A stretch of 64,000 nt of DNA from Pseudoalteromonas sp. T1lg23B (GTDB taxonomy: Bacteria; Pseudomonadota; Gammaproteobacteria; Enterobacterales; Alteromonadaceae): assembly GCF_002964665.1 (NCBI RefSeq), contig NZ_PQBZ01000034.1, forward strand, positions 496,429-560,428. Reading direction: 5' to 3'. Under the pieces are notes generated by a model. It was given only the letters and a program-made list of their open reading frames with translations. It ran no database searches and had not been told where the DNA came from. Position 1 is the first letter of the stretch. Each line of letters starts with the position of its first letter. Position numbers and translations under genes: made by a program. Positions 9,387 through 17,888 of this stretch are shown here, in pieces.

Positions 9387-10673
9387 ATGGCAGATAAGAA
9401 AGCCACAGTACATATTGAAGGTCACGATCCGATCGAACTACCGATATACTCAGGCACAGCGGGCCAAGATGTAATTGATGTTCGTACCCTTGGTGCTCAC
9501 GGCCATTTCACATATGATCCAGGTTTTATGTCTACCGGTTCGTGCGAGTCATCTATCACCTACATTGACGGCGGGAAAGGCGTATTGTTACACCGCGGCT
9601 ACCCAATTGAACAGCTAGCTGAAAACTCTAACTACATCGAACTTTGTTATCTTTTACTAAAAGGTGAGTTACCGACAGCTGAACAACATGCTGAATTTGC
9701 AGATGAGATCACACGCAACACCATGTTGCATGAAAAAATCGCGGTATTTTTCCAAGGCTTCCGCGTTGACTCTCACCCAATGGCAATGCTTTGCGGCGTA
9801 GTTGGTGCATTGTCATCGTTCTACCACGACGATTTAGACATTTCAGACGCAGATCAACGTCACCGTAGTGCGGTTCGTTTAGTTGCTAAGCTTCCGACAA
9901 TTGCGGCTATGGCTTACAAATACAATGTAGGTCAACCATTCGTTTACCCTCGCAACGACCTAAGCTACGCAGAAAACTTCCTACATATGATGTTCTCTGT
10001 TCCTGCTGAAAAGTACGAAGTTAACCCTATCCTTGCTAAAGCAATGGACAAAATCTTCATGCTTCATGCTGACCACGAGCAAAATGCATCAACTTCAACG
10101 GTACGTTTAGCGGGTTCTTCGGGTGCAAACCCGTACGCGTGTATTGCTGCTGGTATCGCTTCTCTGTGGGGACCTGCTCACGGAGGTGCAAACGAAGCCT
10201 GTTTGAACATGCTAGAAGAAATTGGCTCAGTAGATCGCATTGACGAATACGTTGCTAAAGCAAAAGATAAGAACGACCCGTTCCGTCTGATGGGCTTTGG
10301 TCACCGTGTTTATAAGAACTTCGACCCACGCGCAACGGTAATGCGTGAAACATGTCATGAAGTTCTTAAAGAGCTAAATATCCAAGATCCGCTATTAGAT
10401 GTGGCAATGAAATTGGAGCAAATCGCACTAGAAGACCCATATTTCATTGAGAAAAAGCTATACCCTAACGTAGATTTCTACTCAGGTATTATCTTGAAAG
10501 CGATTGGTATTCCTACCAGCATGTTTACGGTTATCTTCGCGATGTCACGTACTGTGGGTTGGATCTCACATTGGGATGAAATGTTATCTCAGCCAGGTCA
10601 TAAAATTGGTCGTCCTCGTCAGCTATACACTGGCTACACGAACCGCGATTACACACCTGTATCGAAAAGATAA
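9387..10673 (+). CDS. gltA: Citrate synthase, type I (hexameric)
   Basis: GltA condenses acetyl-CoA with oxaloacetate to start the TCA cycle. The 428 residues match the NADH-sensitive, hexameric proteobacterial type (427 in E. coli). The active-site histidines lie in [12 protein letters not shown] and [14 protein letters not shown], and the aspartate in VDFYSGIIL. The ATG at 9387 has AGGAGAT 6 bases upstream. It is divergent from sdhC and ends at its own terminator. Confidence 0.98.
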   Translation: MADKKATVHIEGHDPIELPIYSGTAGQDVIDVRTLGAHGHFTYDPGFMSTGSCESSITYIDGGKGVLLHRGYPIEQLAENSNYIELCYLLLKGELPTAEQHAEFADEITRNTMLHEKIAVFFQGFRVDSHPMAMLCGVVGALSSFYHDDLDISDADQRHRSAVRLVAKLPTIAAMAYKYNVGQPFVYPRNDLSYAENFLHMMFSVPAEKYEVNPILAKAMDKIFMLHADHEQNASTSTVRLAGSSGANPYACIAAGIASLWGPAHGGANEACLNMLEEIGSVDRIDEYVAKAKDKNDPFRLMGFGHRVYKNFDPRATVMRETCHEVLKELNIQDPLLDVAMKLEQIALEDPYFIEKKLYPNVDFYSGIILKAIGIPTSMFTVIFAMSRTVGWISHWDEMLSQPGHKIGRPRQLYTGYTNRDYTPVSKR

Positions 10674-10691
10674 TCACACGATTATTATATT

Positions 10692-10717
10692 AAGGCCGCC
10701 TTGTGCGGCCTTTTTTA
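10692..10717 (+). terminator. Rho-independent terminator after gltA
   Basis: GGCCGC (10694-10699) pairs with GCGGCC (10705-10710) around a 5-nt loop, followed by six T residues. Confidence 0.92.
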
Positions 10718-10775
10718 TTGGCATTAATGTAAAATCTAATTAAAATCGCCGCTCGATTTAGCTAAGGACCTTTGC

Positions 10776-11993
10776 ATGAGTGATATCGCACAGCTGAGAA
10801 AAGACTTCCCAACCTTAAAGCAGACCATCGAAGGTCATCCTTTAGTCTATTTGGATTCGGGAGCCACCAGCCAAAAGCCTCAGGCGGTGATCGACGCAAT
10901 CAACCTGTTTTATACTAAAAACAACGCAAACGTACACAGAGGTTTACACACTCTAAGTGAAATCGCCACAACCGAATACGAAAACGTGCGTGAAAAATTG
11001 GCCCATTTTCTTAATGTAAATGCAACTGAATGTGTTTGGACCAGTGGTGCAACACAGAGTATAAATCTAGTTGCTGCGGGTTTAACCTCACAACTGAACG
11101 CAGGCGATGTCATTTTGATCAGCGCGCTTGAACATCACGCAAACATTGTTCCTTGGCAGCAGTTAGCTGCACGCACTGGTGCCAGATTAGAAGTCATCCC
11201 GATTAATGAGCTCGGTGTTGTCGAGCCAGATGTAGCATTGGCGACGATAAAAAAGTGGCAGCCAAAGGTATTTGCCTGCTCACATGCATCCAATACACTT
11301 GGCAATATCCAAGATGTACAAACTTTTGTTGCCCAAGCAAAACAGTTTGGAGCAATTACCTTGGTAGATGGCGCGCAAGCATTTTTGCATTTGCGTCCTG
11401 ACTTACGTCAGCTGGATTGTGATTTTTATGTGCTGTCTGCACACAAAGCACTTGGCCCTACAGGGCTGGGCATATTGTATGGTAAATACGCGTTGCTCAA
11501 TGCGCTACCCGTTTACCAAACGGGTGGAGAAATGATCCAACATGTCAGTTTTGAAAAAACCACATTCCGAGACGCTCCAGCTAAATTTGAGCCTGGTACG
11601 CCGAACATTTCTGCTGTTTTAGGGTTTGGTGCAGCATTAGATTATTTGAATGCCATCGATTTTCAACAGATGCATCAATATGAACAAGCATTATTCGTAT
11701 ATTTAGTCGAACAATTATCCGTGATTGAAGGTGTTAGGCTATATGGCGACTTGGTTAATAACATTGGTACGGTGAGTTTTTCATACAAATCAGAGCATCA
11801 CTATGATCTGGCGATGTTGCTTAACAGTTATGGTGTTGCCGTGAGAAGTGGCCATCATTGCACGCAACCACTTATGCAAGCACTCAATTTAAATGGCACC
11901 ATACGGGTTAGTTTAGCTTTTTACAATAACAAAGACGATATTGATTGTTTTATCAGTGCATTACAAAATAGTATTGAACTGATCGAAGGATAA
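10776..11993 (+). CDS. csdA: Cysteine desulfurase, group II (CsdA/SufS type)
   Basis: This PLP enzyme removes sulfur from cysteine and holds it as a persulfide. The 405 residues carry PLP lysine Lys224 in SAHKALGPTGLG, the LEHHANIVPW stretch, and the persulfide cysteine Cys362 in RSGHHCTQPLM, the short-loop form typical of SufE-dependent enzymes. A SufE-like gene follows 5 bp downstream and tcdA lies nearby. Together these match the E. coli csdA-csdE-csdL set, so I prefer csdA to sufS. No other suf genes are near. An AAGGA lies 8 bases before the ATG. Confidence 0.9.
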   Translation: MSDIAQLRKDFPTLKQTIEGHPLVYLDSGATSQKPQAVIDAINLFYTKNNANVHRGLHTLSEIATTEYENVREKLAHFLNVNATECVWTSGATQSINLVAAGLTSQLNAGDVILISALEHHANIVPWQQLAARTGARLEVIPINELGVVEPDVALATIKKWQPKVFACSHASNTLGNIQDVQTFVAQAKQFGAITLVDGAQAFLHLRPDLRQLDCDFYVLSAHKALGPTGLGILYGKYALLNALPVYQTGGEMIQHVSFEKTTFRDAPAKFEPGTPNISAVLGFGAALDYLNAIDFQQMHQYEQALFVYLVEQLSVIEGVRLYGDLVNNIGTVSFSYKSEHHYDLAMLLNSYGVAVRSGHHCTQPLMQALNLNGTIRVSLAFYNNKDDIDCFISALQNSIELIEG

Positions 11994-11998
11994 AATTT

Positions 11999-12406
11999 GT
12001 GACTTATCAAGAAATATATAACACACTCTCTAACACATCAGGCTGGCAACAAAGCTATCGTGAAATCATGTTGCTTGGTAAACAGCTTCCTGCTTTGCCT
12101 GAAGTTTTAAAAACAGAGCAAGCCAAAGTCACTGGCTGTGAAAGTAACGTGTGGTTACACATTGAATTGGACGAGCAGCAGCAAAACCTACTGTTAGTTG
12201 GCGATTCCGACACGCGTATTGTTAAGGGACTGCTTGCTATTGTACTGGCTATGTACAATGGAAAAACGCCTACAGAAGCGAAACAGATTGACGCTTATCA
12301 AGAGTTTGAGTCTCTGGGATTAATTAAACACCTCAGTCCATCCAGAGGTAATGGCATTAAAGCAATTGTAGACAAAATTCAGAAGCAAATTGCGCAATTG
12401 ACCTGA
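11999..12406 (+). CDS. csdE: SufE/CsdE-family sulfur acceptor
   Basis: This small cytoplasmic protein takes the persulfide sulfur from the desulfurase encoded just upstream and passes it on. The 135 residues include the acceptor cysteine Cys47 in VTGCESNVWL and the SRGNGI stretch near the C-terminus, both family hallmarks. The start is a GTG at 11999-12001 with AAGGA 8 bases upstream, overlapping the csdA stop region. A terminator follows at once, so csdA-csdE is a complete transcription unit. Confidence 0.92.
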   Translation: MTYQEIYNTLSNTSGWQQSYREIMLLGKQLPALPEVLKTEQAKVTGCESNVWLHIELDEQQQNLLLVGDSDTRIVKGLLAIVLAMYNGKTPTEAKQIDAYQEFESLGLIKHLSPSRGNGIKAIVDKIQKQIAQLT

Positions 12407-12410
12407 AGCG

Positions 12411-12437
12411 GCGCGTGTCAAACGCGCGTTTGTTTTT
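12411..12437 (+). terminator. Rho-independent terminator after csdE
   Basis: GCGCGT (12411-12416) pairs with ACGCGC (12422-12427) around a 5-nt loop, followed by a T-rich tail. Confidence 0.85.
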
Positions 12438-12453
12438 AAATTTAAAGTGACAT

Positions 12454-13206
12454 TCACTGCCTTGCATACCAGTCTCTTTTTATACGACGCAGTGCTCCTG
12501 TGCTATCCAGTTGTTGAAATGCCTCTTTGTATCGCTGGATGAGCAAAGGGTTGGATTTTTTATTAAAGGCAATGCCTATACTCACATTCAATTCTGTCAA
12601 CTCTACGACTTTAACTAACGAAGCAGGATCGACGCTTTCGTTTTGTGCGTGATTTCGTATTGAGTGTTCTGTGCCCATAATAAGCGCTACCCGTTCTCGT
12701 ACTAACAACTTTAAGAGTTGTTCTTCATAACTGACAGGGACAAGATGTTTAAAGTAATGTGACTGTAGATATTGCGCAGTATTCGAGCCTCTGATCACCA
12801 CAGTTTCAAAGTACTTAAATGAATAAAGTGAACTGATTGAATTACGTTCTTCGGGAAAGTGACTTTTAAGCCCCCATAGAAAAATAGTATCTCTAGGCAC
12901 TTCACCAACCCATTCAAAACGCTGATCACGTGCCCTAGTATGCACAATAGAATAAATTAAAACGTTTGACTCATGTAAAGCCGTTTCATAGGCTCTCGCC
13001 CAAGGCATAACTTCGATGTTGTAACTATCACCAGTCAAGGAAAACATCGCCTTGACGATCTCAGTCATGAAACCGCCTAATTCGCCGTTCTTTTTATGTA
13101 CCTGATAGGGTTCCAAATGTTCTGTCACTACTCTGATGTGCTCGGCTCTTGCCATCGACACAACCAGCATAGAATATACAATGAACAACATGAAGAAATA
13201 TGGCAT
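12454..13206 (-). CDS. Periplasmic amino-acid-type solute-binding protein (SBP family 3)
   Basis: The 250 residues begin with a signal peptide (hydrophobic to about residue 20, ending ARA). They continue as a family-3 extracellular solute-binding fold: HIRVVTEHLEPYQV at the start of the mature protein, GGFMTEIVKAMF, and a C-terminal lobe with IGIAFNKKSNPLL. No permease or ATPase gene lies beside it. Such orphan binding proteins are common in Alteromonadales and may have sensory or uptake roles. It sits on the minus strand between csdE and tcdA, breaking the usual csd order. The substrate cannot be read from the sequence. Confidence 0.8.
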   Translation of the reverse strand: MPYFFMLFIVYSMLVVSMARAEHIRVVTEHLEPYQVHKKNGELGGFMTEIVKAMFSLTGDSYNIEVMPWARAYETALHESNVLIYSIVHTRARDQRFEWVGEVPRDTIFLWGLKSHFPEERNSISSLYSFKYFETVVIRGSNTAQYLQSHYFKHLVPVSYEEQLLKLLVRERVALIMGTEHSIRNHAQNESVDPASLVKVVELTELNVSIGIAFNKKSNPLLIQRYKEAFQQLDSTGALRRIKRDWYARQ

Positions 13207-13323
13207 TTGCTTAGCGGTGCAACGTTGAAGAAAATAAGATCATAGCACACCGCTCATTGTTGTGTTTATTTGTACAATTACCCCACCAAAAAAATTAAAA
13301 TCAACCTAGTGATTTCAACTTAA

Positions 13324-14124
13324 TCACTCACAGGTTTGCTTCACTTTTTTGTCCAAATACTTACGGATAGCCTTTGATGCAGCGAAAAAACCAAATGTGC
13401 CTGTAACCATAGTGGCAGAGCCAAATCCGGTGGCACAGTCCATATTCTTGCTTCCATCGGCCTGCTGTTTAGCCATACAAACTTCACCGCTTTCAGTTGG
13501 GTAAACTAGTTGCTCTGTCGAGTACACACAATCAACACCAAACTTACGTTTTGGATTAGTAGAATAATTGTAGTTTTTTCTAAGTAGATATCTGACTTTA
13601 GCCAACAAGGGATCTTGAGTCGTCTTAGCCACATCGCCAAATTGGATCTGACTGGGATCTGTTTGTCCCCCTGCTCCACCCGTTGTGATGATGGGGATCT
13701 TACGGCGTTTACAGTGAGCGATAAGCGCAGCCTTTTCTTTTACAGCATCGATACAGTCGATAACGTAATCAAAGTCCACCATGTGCTCTGAAATGTTGTC
13801 CAAGGTGATAAAATCATCAATTAATGAGACCTCACAGGCAGGGTTAATTTGCTTAAGGCGCTCAGCCATTGCCTCAATCTTTTGTTCACCTATCGTTGCT
13901 GATAACGCGTGAATTTGACGATTAACATTGGTCACACAAATATCATCAAGATCAACCAAACAAATTTTGCCAACACCGGTGCGCGCTAACGCTTCAGCCA
14001 CCCAGCTGCCTACACCACCAATACCAACAACACAAAAGTTTGCCTCTGCCAGCCACTTACACTGCTGTTCTCCGTATAAACGTTGGATACCACCAAAACG
14101 CAACTGGGTTTGTTGATCAGTCAT
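13324..14124 (-). CDS. tcdA: tRNA threonylcarbamoyladenosine dehydratase
   Basis: TcdA (CsdL) is an E1-like, ATP-dependent enzyme that dehydrates t6A37 to its cyclic form in tRNAs reading ANN codons. The 266 residues contain the nucleotide-binding VVGIGGVGSWVAEALARTG (about 31-49), DLDDICVTNVNRQ, and DCIDAVKEKAAL. In E. coli its sulfur-dependent function is tied to CsdA and CsdE, and both genes lie 1 kb away. It begins 1 base after the stop of the pseudouridine synthase gene upstream, so the two are probably co-transcribed. Confidence 0.95.
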   Translation of the reverse strand: MTDQQTQLRFGGIQRLYGEQQCKWLAEANFCVVGIGGVGSWVAEALARTGVGKICLVDLDDICVTNVNRQIHALSATIGEQKIEAMAERLKQINPACEVSLIDDFITLDNISEHMVDFDYVIDCIDAVKEKAALIAHCKRRKIPIITTGGAGGQTDPSQIQFGDVAKTTQDPLLAKVRYLLRKNYNYSTNPKRKFGVDCVYSTEQLVYPTESGEVCMAKQQADGSKNMDCATGFGSATMVTGTFGFFAASKAIRKYLDKKVKQTCE

Positions 14125-14125
14125 A

Positions 14126-14791
14126 TTACCACTCTAACTGCCAAGGATTTCGCCATTTGGCAAACTCCTCATGATTAATTAATTTTGAAAATAGCCCCAT
14201 AGGTTGAGGCATCGCATAATAAGTTTTACTTTCACCTTGCCAGATAAAACGCAAAGCGTAGGCGTGCAAATACACTCTGTCGCTTTCGAGCGCGCCATAA
14301 AGCTCATCACCTAATATAGGAGCAGATAAGCTCTTTAAAGCAACCCTTAATTGATGCGTTTTCCCTGTGAATGGCTTCAAAATGCATGCTCTTAGACCAC
14401 TGCCTAAACTCATACTATAAAAGCGCGTGATAGCAGGGTTTTCGGAAGACTTTAGCAACTTGTAGGCCCCTCTTCTGGCCTTGCTCATATCACCCTTAAT
14501 CCAACCTTGTTTTTTCTTCGGTTTATCTGTAACCAAAGCAAAATAGGCTTTATCAACTTGTCGACTTGCAAACAATTCACTGAGCTTATTTGCTGCGACG
14601 CTTGATTTAGCTAGGATCAGCAAACCAGACGTTACTTTGTCCAAGCGATGAACCGCATATAGCTTTATGCCAAGTTGTTGCTCTAGCTGAACAACAAAGC
14701 CAATACCGCTTTCACTATGAAAACTAATATCCGCAGACTTTATTGCAATAATGTAGTCAGGCTCGTTCGCTAAGACTTGAATATCAGACAT
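14126..14791 (-). CDS. RluA-family pseudouridine synthase
   Basis: This enzyme isomerises uridine to pseudouridine in RNA. The target cannot be told from the sequence. The catalytic aspartate lies in HRLDKVTSGLLIL, and KPFTGKTHQLRVAL is the second family motif. It has no S4 domain and is short, like the small RluA-like proteins of Vibrio and Shewanella. I start at the ATG at 14789-14791 (221 residues, MSDIQVLANEPDYIIAIK). The frame extends to a TTG at 14833, but that adds a hydrophobic leader with no family support. It lies between ycaR and tcdA in a minus-strand run. Confidence 0.85.
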   Translation of the reverse strand: MSDIQVLANEPDYIIAIKSADISFHSESGIGFVVQLEQQLGIKLYAVHRLDKVTSGLLILAKSSVAANKLSELFASRQVDKAYFALVTDKPKKKQGWIKGDMSKARRGAYKLLKSSENPAITRFYSMSLGSGLRACILKPFTGKTHQLRVALKSLSAPILGDELYGALESDRVYLHAYALRFIWQGESKTYYAMPQPMGLFSKLINHEEFAKWRNPWQLEW

Positions 14792-14836
14792 CACAACGAG
14801 ACCAATTACAACGGCTATATCTGCAAAAAACAATAA

Positions 14837-15034
14837 CTATGCGTGCCACTTTTCAACTTCATCTGAGCTAAGTTCTCGCGCTTCATTTTCCAGCAATACT
14901 GGAATGTCATCACGAATTGGATAAGCCAGTTTGGCTGCGGTGCTGATAAGTTCACTGTTTTCTTTATCGTACTGTAGCTTTCCTTTACAAACTGGGCAGG
15001 CCAATATCTCTAATAGTTTTCTGTCAAACGCCAT
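14837..15034 (-). CDS. ycaR: Trm112-like protein YcaR
   Basis: This 65-residue protein belongs to the Trm112/UPF0434 family, whose bacterial members usually sit next to lpxK or kdsB. It begins [18 protein letters not shown], with one CxxC pair, followed by [12 protein letters not shown]. Its start overlaps the lpxK stop by 11 bp, so it is translationally coupled to lpxK. Its role is not established; eukaryotic relatives activate methyltransferases. Confidence 0.92.
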   Translation of the reverse strand: MAFDRKLLEILACPVCKGKLQYDKENSELISTAAKLAYPIRDDIPVLLENEARELSSDEVEKWHA

Positions 15035-16004
15035 GATAAATCTCTTTTTGTTGTAGAAGTTGTTTTAATCTTGATTGCAATGCGTCGCTTGGCACAGCAT
15101 CAACCCTTAAATAATACCAATTGTCTTTGCAAAAAGCCTGACATTTAACCGCATCTTTCTCGGTCATAAAAATTGGACTGTCTGGGTATTTACGAAAGTC
15201 ATCACAACTGTACGCATGATGATCCCTAAAGTGTATACACTCTTGTAACTCGATACCTTGCCCTTGCAAACTTGACTCAAAGCGCCGCGGATTGCCTATG
15301 GCACTAACAGCCACCCCTCTTTTTTGGTACTCCAGACAGCTTTTGTTAGTTTTAACCGAATAGATACCCGAACTACTTAACTGATAGCTAATTTCGGCTT
15401 GCCCACCGTTTTCAATAACAAGATCTACATCAGATAAGCGACTTGGCAATTCTCGTAGCGGACCTGCCGGCAACAAACAACCATTCCCAAAACGACGTTC
15501 AGCGTCAACAATACATAACTCCAAATCTCGGTGCATTTTATAATGCTGCAAACCATCATCAGAAACGATTACGTCGATCTCACAGTTTTGCTTTATATAG
15601 TCACAACTCGCTTTTCTATCAGCGCCAATCACAACAGGGCAATTCAATCGAGATGCAAGCAGAAACGGCTCATCGCCCGCCTCATTTACCGAACTGGATT
15701 GCTCAACTGAATACGGGTAATAAGGCGCATTTGAACCATAACCACGACTGATCACGGCAACTTTCAAACCAAGTGATTGTAAATAAGGTACCAACCACAA
15801 TACAAATGGGGTTTTTCCATTACCACCAATACCTATGTTACCCACGATAATAACAGGAACATGTGCTTTAAATGTATTGCTGCGGCCCGATTTAAACTGC
15901 CAACGACGATAGGTGCTAATGAGCCAAAATAAGGCACTCAATGGCAATAAAAAATAGGTCAGTAGGCTTTTTTTTCTGTACCAGCTCCGTTCAATAACGT
16001 TCAC
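15024..16004 (-). CDS. lpxK: Tetraacyldisaccharide 4'-kinase
   Basis: LpxK phosphorylates the 4' position of the lipid A disaccharide to make lipid IVA at the inner membrane. The 326 residues carry one N-terminal membrane segment (about 14-30), the P-loop [12 protein letters not shown] (about 55-66), and the family stretches [16 protein letters not shown] and [14 protein letters not shown]. It starts 2 bp after msbA stops, the classic msbA-lpxK arrangement. Confidence 0.97.
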   Translation of the reverse strand: MNVIERSWYRKKSLLTYFLLPLSALFWLISTYRRWQFKSGRSNTFKAHVPVIIVGNIGIGGNGKTPFVLWLVPYLQSLGLKVAVISRGYGSNAPYYPYSVEQSSSVNEAGDEPFLLASRLNCPVVIGADRKASCDYIKQNCEIDVIVSDDGLQHYKMHRDLELCIVDAERRFGNGCLLPAGPLRELPSRLSDVDLVIENGGQAEISYQLSSSGIYSVKTNKSCLEYQKRGVAVSAIGNPRRFESSLQGQGIELQECIHFRDHHAYSCDDFRKYPDSPIFMTEKDAVKCQAFCKDNWYYLRVDAVPSDALQSRLKQLLQQKEIYHGV

Positions 16005-16006
16005 GC

Positions 16007-17743
16007 TCAGGCCCCATGTTGCATTTTACAAAGTGCCGCATAAATACCTTCAGACGCAAGCAATTGCTGGTGCGTACCTTGTTCAACTATTTGTCCTTGT
16101 TCGAGTACGTAAATACGATCTGACTTCTCGATTGTAGACAACCGGTGTGCAATGACTATCGAAGTTTTATCGGCCATCAACGAATCCAAAGCATCTTGAA
16201 TTAAACGCTCTGATTCGGTATCCAACGCCGAGGTTGCTTCATCTAAAATAAGAATTGGGGCATTTTTTACAATCGCACGAGCAATGGCAATACGCTGCCG
16301 CTGCCCGCCTGAGAGCATGACACCATTTTCTCCAACTAAAGTATTTAATCCCTCAGGTAAGGACTCAACAAATTCCCATACATGGGCCTGTTTGGCGACT
16401 TCAATTAACTGTTGTTCGGTCAACGGAACGTCTAAACCATAGCTGATATTGTTAGCTATTGTGTCATTGAATAATACCACCTGTTGAGAGACCACCGAAA
16501 ACTGACGACGCAACTCTTTGAGTTTATAGTCTTGAATTGGCTTACCATCTAATAAAATTTTGCCCATTTCTATGTCGTAGAATCGTGGTAATAAATTAGA
16601 CAGCGTAGATTTACCAGAGCCTGATCGGCCAACTAATGCGACGCGTTCACCCGGCTTGATATGCAAAGATAAATCTCTAATCACCGGTTCTTGTTTAGTT
16701 GGATAACAAAATGTAACGCTCTTTACTTCTATTTCACCTGCACAAAATGGCAGCTCTAATGTGCCAGTGTCCTTTTCCTGCGGAGTATCGAGTATTTCAA
16801 AGATACTTTGCGCTGCAGCGATACCACGCTGTAGTTCACCGTTAACGTTTGCTAATTGTTTAAGCGGCCTTAACATCATCATCATAGAAGACAGCAACGC
16901 CACAAACGTGCCAGAAGTGATCGTATCTATCATAGATGGCATTGCAATAATCGCGAGAATTAATGCCATTGCACTGGCAGCTAATATTTGGATCACAGAA
17001 ACACTCAGTGCTCTGGTTGCATCCATTTTCACTCTTTGCTGACGATTGTGGTTGTTGACCTGAGCAAAGCGCCCAATTTCTTTATCTTGGCCTTCGAAAC
17101 CATGGATCACTTTATGCCCTGCTAGCATTTGTTCAGAGCCACGAGTTACCTCGCCCATTGCATCTTGGATATTCTTAGATATCTTGCGAAAACGCTTTGA
17201 GACAACATTCACTATCAGTGCAACAACAGGAATGATAACCAGGAAAATGGATGACAACTGCCAACTGGCGTCAAACATGACCACTAACAAAAAGACGACA
17301 AATGCACCTTCTCTGATCATCACTTGCAATGCACGGGTTATTGCTTGTTGTACCTGCTCAGTATCAAAAGTTATTTTTGAGATCATGTCGCCATTGGAAT
17401 GCTGATCATGAAACGACACCGGCAGAAATAACATATGCTCAAAAAGTTGCTGCCTAAGTTTACGTACCACCTGTGAGCCGACATAGCTCAAACAGTATGA
17501 AGCCATGTAATTGAAAATGCCGCGTCCAAGCACTAAGACAATAACAATTAGAGGCGCCCAAGTAAGCACCTCGGTATTACGCTGTGTTAGCCCTTCATCA
17601 ATAAACGGCTGCATCAATTTGATAAACAGAGCGTCCATAGCTGCATAACCCAACATACCTACGATGGATAATATCGCGACTAGTTTATAATCGAAGGTAT
17701 ACTTAAGTAGCCGTTTGTAGATCTGCTTGGCACTTTGCTGCAT
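16007..17743 (-). CDS. msbA: Lipid A export ABC transporter MsbA
   Basis: MsbA flips core-lipid A across the inner membrane. It is a half-transporter with six N-terminal membrane helices and a C-terminal ATPase: Walker A VGRSGSGKST, signature LSGGQRQRIAIARA, Walker B ILILDEATSALD, and a following switch histidine in IAHRLST. I choose the ATG at 17741-17743 (578 residues, close to 582 in E. coli). The longer frame to 17788 starts with GTG and adds 15 residues without family support. It is co-transcribed with lpxK and ycaR. Confidence 0.96.
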   Translation of the reverse strand: MQQSAKQIYKRLLKYTFDYKLVAILSIVGMLGYAAMDALFIKLMQPFIDEGLTQRNTEVLTWAPLIVIVLVLGRGIFNYMASYCLSYVGSQVVRKLRQQLFEHMLFLPVSFHDQHSNGDMISKITFDTEQVQQAITRALQVMIREGAFVVFLLVVMFDASWQLSSIFLVIIPVVALIVNVVSKRFRKISKNIQDAMGEVTRGSEQMLAGHKVIHGFEGQDKEIGRFAQVNNHNRQQRVKMDATRALSVSVIQILAASAMALILAIIAMPSMIDTITSGTFVALLSSMMMMLRPLKQLANVNGELQRGIAAAQSIFEILDTPQEKDTGTLELPFCAGEIEVKSVTFCYPTKQEPVIRDLSLHIKPGERVALVGRSGSGKSTLSNLLPRFYDIEMGKILLDGKPIQDYKLKELRRQFSVVSQQVVLFNDTIANNISYGLDVPLTEQQLIEVAKQAHVWEFVESLPEGLNTLVGENGVMLSGGQRQRIAIARAIVKNAPILILDEATSALDTESERLIQDALDSLMADKTSIVIAHRLSTIEKSDRIYVLEQGQIVEQGTHQQLLASEGIYAALCKMQHGA

Positions 17744-17888
17744 AAGAACTCTCTGATTTGGAAAAACCCGCCCATTGTACTTGTGCACTGTACAAAAACA
17801 AAATGGTATGTGGCTAAAATCAATTGTTTAACTTCAAAAGCATAGCCTTATCATCATTTTGGTCAACATTCAGCCAATTCTTAGTGCA

